Assembly: GCA_040414495.1 (NCBI GenBank)
Contig: JBEDUI010000244.1
Span: 1-7,304 of the forward strand
Reading direction: 5' to 3'
Length of the DNA stretch: 7,304 bases
DNA from: DATAVB01 sp040414495
GTDB taxonomy: Bacteria > Actinomycetota > Actinomycetes > Mycobacteriales > QHCD01
The notes below the pieces were generated by a model that saw only the letters and a list, made by a program, of their open reading frames with translations, searched no databases and was not told the origin of the DNA. Position numbers and translations under genes: made by a program. Of this stretch, positions 5,017 to 7,304 are shown in pieces (position 1 is the stretch's first letter; every line of letters starts with the position of its first letter).

Positions 5017-5823
5017 GTGCCCGAAGGTGACACCGTCTGGCTGGCCGCCCAGCGGCTGCACCGCGCGCTGGCCGGCCGGACCCTGACGACAACCGACCTG
5101 CGCGTACCGCGACTGGCCACGGTCGATCTGACCGGCCGGACGGTCCGCGACGCGATCGCCCGCGGCAAGCACATGCTGATCCGCATCGAGCCGGACCTGA
5201 GCCTGCACTGCCATTTCCGCCTCGACGGGAAATGGCAGCTGATCCGGGCCGGCGCGAAATGGACCGGCGGGCCGGCGCACCAGGTCCGGGTCGTACTGGC
5301 GAACAACGACTGGCAGGCGTTGGGTTTCCGGCTACACGACATCGACGTAGTGCCGACCGCGCAGGAGGCGACACTGGTCGGGCATCTCGGCCCGGACATT
5401 CTCGGCCCGGACTGGGATCCGGACGAAGCGGTGCGCCGGCTGGCGGCCGACGGGCAGCGGCCGCTCGGCGAGGCGTTGCACGACCAACGCAACCTGGCCG
5501 GTATCGGGAACGTGTACGAGAACGAGCTGGTATTTCTGGCCGGCGTGACGCCGTGGACGCCGGTGTCCGAGGCCGGCGACCTGAGCGCCGTGGTCGAGAA
5601 CGCGCACCGGCTCATCTACGCCAACCGCAACCATCCCGAGCAGTCCACGACCGGTAGCCTGCGCCGCGGCGATACGCATTGGGTCTACGGCCGGGCCGGG
5701 CGAGGCTGCCGGCGTTGCGGCACCACGGTTCGTACGGCCCGACTCGGCAGATCTCACAGTGGCAACTACGACCGGATCGCTTTCTGGTGCCCGGCCTGCC
5801 AGCGCGGCCCCGCCCCTGCTTAG
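5017..5823 (+). CDS. nei2: Nei2-type DNA glycosylase/AP lyase (endonuclease VIII, Fpg/Nei family)
   Basis: A 268-residue base-excision repair enzyme that removes oxidised bases and nicks the abasic site. After removal of Met the protein begins PEGDTVW: Pro2 is the Schiff-base nucleophile and Glu3 the acid, which fixes the start at the GTG of 5017. The beta-hairpin lysine is Lys51 in RGKHML. The helix-two-turn-helix signature NLAGIGNVY is at 159-167. The C-terminal zinc finger is Cys231-x2-Cys234 and Cys258-x2-Cys261, with the conserved DNA-binding Arg253 between. All key residues are present, so it should be active. Length and the WCPACQ finger ending fit actinobacterial Nei2 rather than Fpg. 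Mycobacterial nei2 neighbours the helicase gene lhr; no lhr is here. The start lacks a Shine-Dalgarno sequence and is probably leaderless. Confidence 0.93.
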   Translation: MPEGDTVWLAAQRLHRALAGRTLTTTDLRVPRLATVDLTGRTVRDAIARGKHMLIRIEPDLSLHCHFRLDGKWQLIRAGAKWTGGPAHQVRVVLANNDWQALGFRLHDIDVVPTAQEATLVGHLGPDILGPDWDPDEAVRRLAADGQRPLGEALHDQRNLAGIGNVYENELVFLAGVTPWTPVSEAGDLSAVVENAHRLIYANRNHPEQSTTGSLRRGDTHWVYGRAGRGCRRCGTTVRTARLGRSHSGNYDRIAFWCPACQRGPAPA

Positions 5824-5881
5824 CGCCAGCTGCAATAGGGTCGAGCCAACGCACATTCCGTTTCGCGGTGGGGAGATCTGT

Positions 5882-6880
5882 ATGGCGTTGAAGGTGCTTT
5901 TCATCGGAGGTACGGGAACGATCAGCTCGGCCTCGGCCCGGCTCGCGGTCGAACGCGGCATCGAGCTGTCGGTGCTCAACCGGGGGCAGAGCACGTTGCG
6001 TCCGGTGCCGGACGGCGCACGGTTGATCCAGGCCGACGTCCGTGATCCGGCCGCGGTACGGGCGGCGTTGGACGGGCAGGAATTCGATGTGGTCGCCGAT
6101 TTCGTGGCGTTCACCCCGGAACACGTGCAAACCGATATCGACCTTTTCACCGGCCGCACCGGGCAATACGTATTCATCAGCTCCGCCTCGGCCTACCAAA
6201 CGCCGCCGCGCCGGCTGCCGGTCACCGAATCCACACCGCTGAACAATCCGTTCTGGTCGTATTCACGGGAAAAGATCGCCTGCGAGGACCTGCTCACCGC
6301 CGCCCACCGCGACACCGGATTTCCGGTCACGATTATTCGGCCCTCCCACACGTACGACCACACCCGTCTCCCATTCGCCGGCCGCTGGACCGTCGTGGAC
6401 CGGATGCGGCGCGGCAAGGAAGTCGTGGTGCACGGCGACGGCACTTCACTGTGGACACTCACGCACACCGAGGATTTCGCCCGCGCCTTCGTACCGTTGC
6501 TCGGCAATTCCCGGGCAGTCGGCGACAGCTTCCAGATCACCAGCGACGACGTACTGACCTGGGACCAGATCCACCACATCGTCGCGCAAGCGGCCGGGAC
6601 CACCGCCCGGATCGTGCACCTGCCCTCCGACGTGATCGCCGAGTTGTACCCGCCGTTCGGGCCCGGGTTGTTGGGCGACAAAACGCACTCGATGGTCTTC
6701 GACAACTCAAAGGTGAAAGCGCTCGTGCCGGAGTACGTCGCCCGCATTCCGTACGAGCAGAGCGCCCGCGCGATCATCGAGTGGTTCGACGCCGACCCCG
6801 GCCGTCAGCAGGTCGACCCTGAGGTCGATGCGGCCTTCGACCGGATGGTGGAGTTGCGGCACAAGCTGGTCGCCGGCTGA
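5882..6880 (+). CDS. Extended-type SDR, NAD-dependent epimerase/dehydratase family protein
   Basis: A 332-residue soluble Rossmann-fold protein. The N-terminal nucleotide loop is VLFIGGTGTISS (5-16); the third glycine of GxxGxxG is Ser15, a variant I associate with this subgroup. An acidic ADVRD (51-55) follows the NAD adenine site, YVFISSASAY (96-105) carries the active-site Ser, and YSREK gives Tyr127-x3-Lys131, so catalytic residues look intact. IRPSHTY and VFDNSKVKALVPEY are typical of sugar-nucleotide epimerase-like proteins in the C-terminal half. The substrate cannot be named; UDP-sugar epimerase, reductase or a non-catalytic role are all possible. The ATG at 5882 has GGGGAG (5870-5875) 6 bases upstream; the frame is open further upstream but that part overlaps nei2. 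A TAGGGT element (5836-5841) may be its -10. It is 58 bases after nei2, so co-transcription is also possible. Confidence 0.87.
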   Translation: MALKVLFIGGTGTISSASARLAVERGIELSVLNRGQSTLRPVPDGARLIQADVRDPAAVRAALDGQEFDVVADFVAFTPEHVQTDIDLFTGRTGQYVFISSASAYQTPPRRLPVTESTPLNNPFWSYSREKIACEDLLTAAHRDTGFPVTIIRPSHTYDHTRLPFAGRWTVVDRMRRGKEVVVHGDGTSLWTLTHTEDFARAFVPLLGNSRAVGDSFQITSDDVLTWDQIHHIVAQAAGTTARIVHLPSDVIAELYPPFGPGLLGDKTHSMVFDNSKVKALVPEYVARIPYEQSARAIIEWFDADPGRQQVDPEVDAAFDRMVELRHKLVAG

Positions 6881-6883
6881 GGC

Positions 6884-6910
6884 TGTCGATCCGCGCTCGG
6901 CTGGTTCGTC
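6884..6910 (+). promoter_or_regulatory. Candidate ECF42-type sigma promoter for the DGPF gene
   Basis: TGTCGA (6884-6889), 17 bases, then CGTC (6907-6910). From memory, the promoter described for ECF42 sigma factors in Streptomyces venezuelae has TGTCGA at -35 and CG(A/T)C at -10, and ECF42 genes sit beside DGPF-protein genes. Here both halves occur, at a normal ECF spacing, in the 69-base gap directly upstream of a DGPF gene. Transcription would start near 6917, leaving a leader of about 33 bases with a good ribosome-binding site. One chance match with CGAC occurs inside the dehydrogenase gene (2486-2512), so the motif alone is not specific; the location carries the argument. Confidence 0.6.
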
Positions 6911-6949
6911 ATCGTGGGGACAGATCCAGTTCCCAGGGAGAGGAATCCG

Positions 6950-7288
6950 ATGAAGTACGCATTGCTCATTTACGGCAACGACGACGCCTATCAGGCACTC
7001 AGTGAAGAGCAGACGAACGCGATGTACGCCCAGCACAACGCGTTCGGAGCGAAGCTGGGCCCGGCCATCAAGGGCGGGGCCGAGCTGCGGCCGCCGTCCA
7101 CGGCCACATCCGTACGGCGGTCCGAATCGGATTTCATCGTCACCGACGGGCCGTTCTCCGAGGCGGCCGAGCAGCTCGGCGGGTTCTACCTCGTGGAGGC
7201 CGACGACCTGGATCAGGCGATCGAGTACGCCAAGGCGGTCCCGATGCTGCCGAACGACACGGTCGAGGTCCGGCCGCTCGTCTCCTGA
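6950..7288 (+). CDS. DGPF/YCII-domain protein
   Basis: A 112-residue small protein of the YCII-related (DGPF) family. It opens with the usual MKYALLIYGNDD strand and contains the name-giving DGPF at 66-69 in FIVTDGPFSEAAEQLGGFYLVEADDLDQAIEYAKAVP (62-98), where most relatives read DGPF-x-E-T-K-E. These proteins form dimeric ferredoxin-like (alpha/beta barrel) folds; biochemical roles are mostly unknown. Start: ATG at 6950, because AGAGGA (6939-6944) and GGGAG (6936-6940) lie 5 and 9 bases upstream and homology begins there; an in-frame upstream extension from 6914 has no support. Such genes are commonly next to ECF42 sigma-factor genes and transcribed by them. Only 16 bases remain after the stop, so the expected partner would be outside the window. 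Confidence 0.9.
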   Translation: MKYALLIYGNDDAYQALSEEQTNAMYAQHNAFGAKLGPAIKGGAELRPPSTATSVRRSESDFIVTDGPFSEAAEQLGGFYLVEADDLDQAIEYAKAVPMLPNDTVEVRPLVS

Positions 7289-7304
7289 TCCGCTCGGTAG
7301 GTTG

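Noticed and set aside
1..7304. CRISPR array, tRNA/rRNA, transposase or phage genes
   Set aside because: No regularly spaced direct repeats, no tRNA-like folds, and no transposase, integrase or structural phage motifs were seen on either strand.

Overview
This is a chromosomal stretch from a high-GC Gram-positive bacterium, almost certainly an actinobacterium. The evidence is the strong G/C preference at third codon positions, several GTG starts, -10-like TANNNT elements placed at start codons that lack a Shine-Dalgarno sequence (the leaderless pattern common in Actinobacteria), and protein types typical of that phylum (Nei2 glycosylase, DrrA-like ABC ATPase, DGPF/YCII protein). I cannot name the genus. 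Every base is either in a gene or in a short intergenic gap; the longest gap is 127 bases, and no IS element, tRNA, rRNA or CRISPR array was found.

Left part (1-1472): a leftward pair, a MarR-type repressor followed with a 4-base stop/start overlap by the N-terminal third of a drug-efflux-type ABC ATPase that runs off the left edge. Reading away from it is a GNAT acetyltransferase. The 127-base gap between the divergent genes holds inverted repeats that could be the MarR operator. The arrangement looks like a small self-regulated efflux/modification locus.

Centre (1473-3984): a two-gene rightward operon, a 2-keto-3-deoxy-pentonate dehydratase (fumarylacetoacetate-hydrolase fold) translationally coupled to an alpha-ketoglutarate semialdehyde dehydrogenase. 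Together they convert a 2-keto-3-deoxypentonate to 2-oxoglutarate, the last two steps of non-phosphorylative (Weimberg-type) pentose or pentonate oxidation. The upstream sugar dehydrogenase, pentonate dehydratase and transporter are not here. A strong 15-bp hairpin closes the operon and overlaps the 3' end of the convergent gene.

Right part (3966-7288): a leftward BadF/BadG-type N-acetylhexosamine kinase; divergent from it, across 64 bases, a Nei2-type DNA glycosylase; then an extended-type SDR (NAD-dependent epimerase-like) protein; and finally a small DGPF/YCII-domain protein preceded by a TGTCGA-N17-CGTC element resembling the promoter described for ECF42 sigma factors. An ECF42-type sigma gene is predicted just past the right edge.

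Most of the window is ordinary actinobacterial metabolism, repair and regulation. I see no wholly new system. The most rewarding leads are the candidate ECF42 promoter with its DGPF gene, the orphan half of the pentonate pathway with its possible operator, and the terminator hairpin that contains the kinase stop codon.
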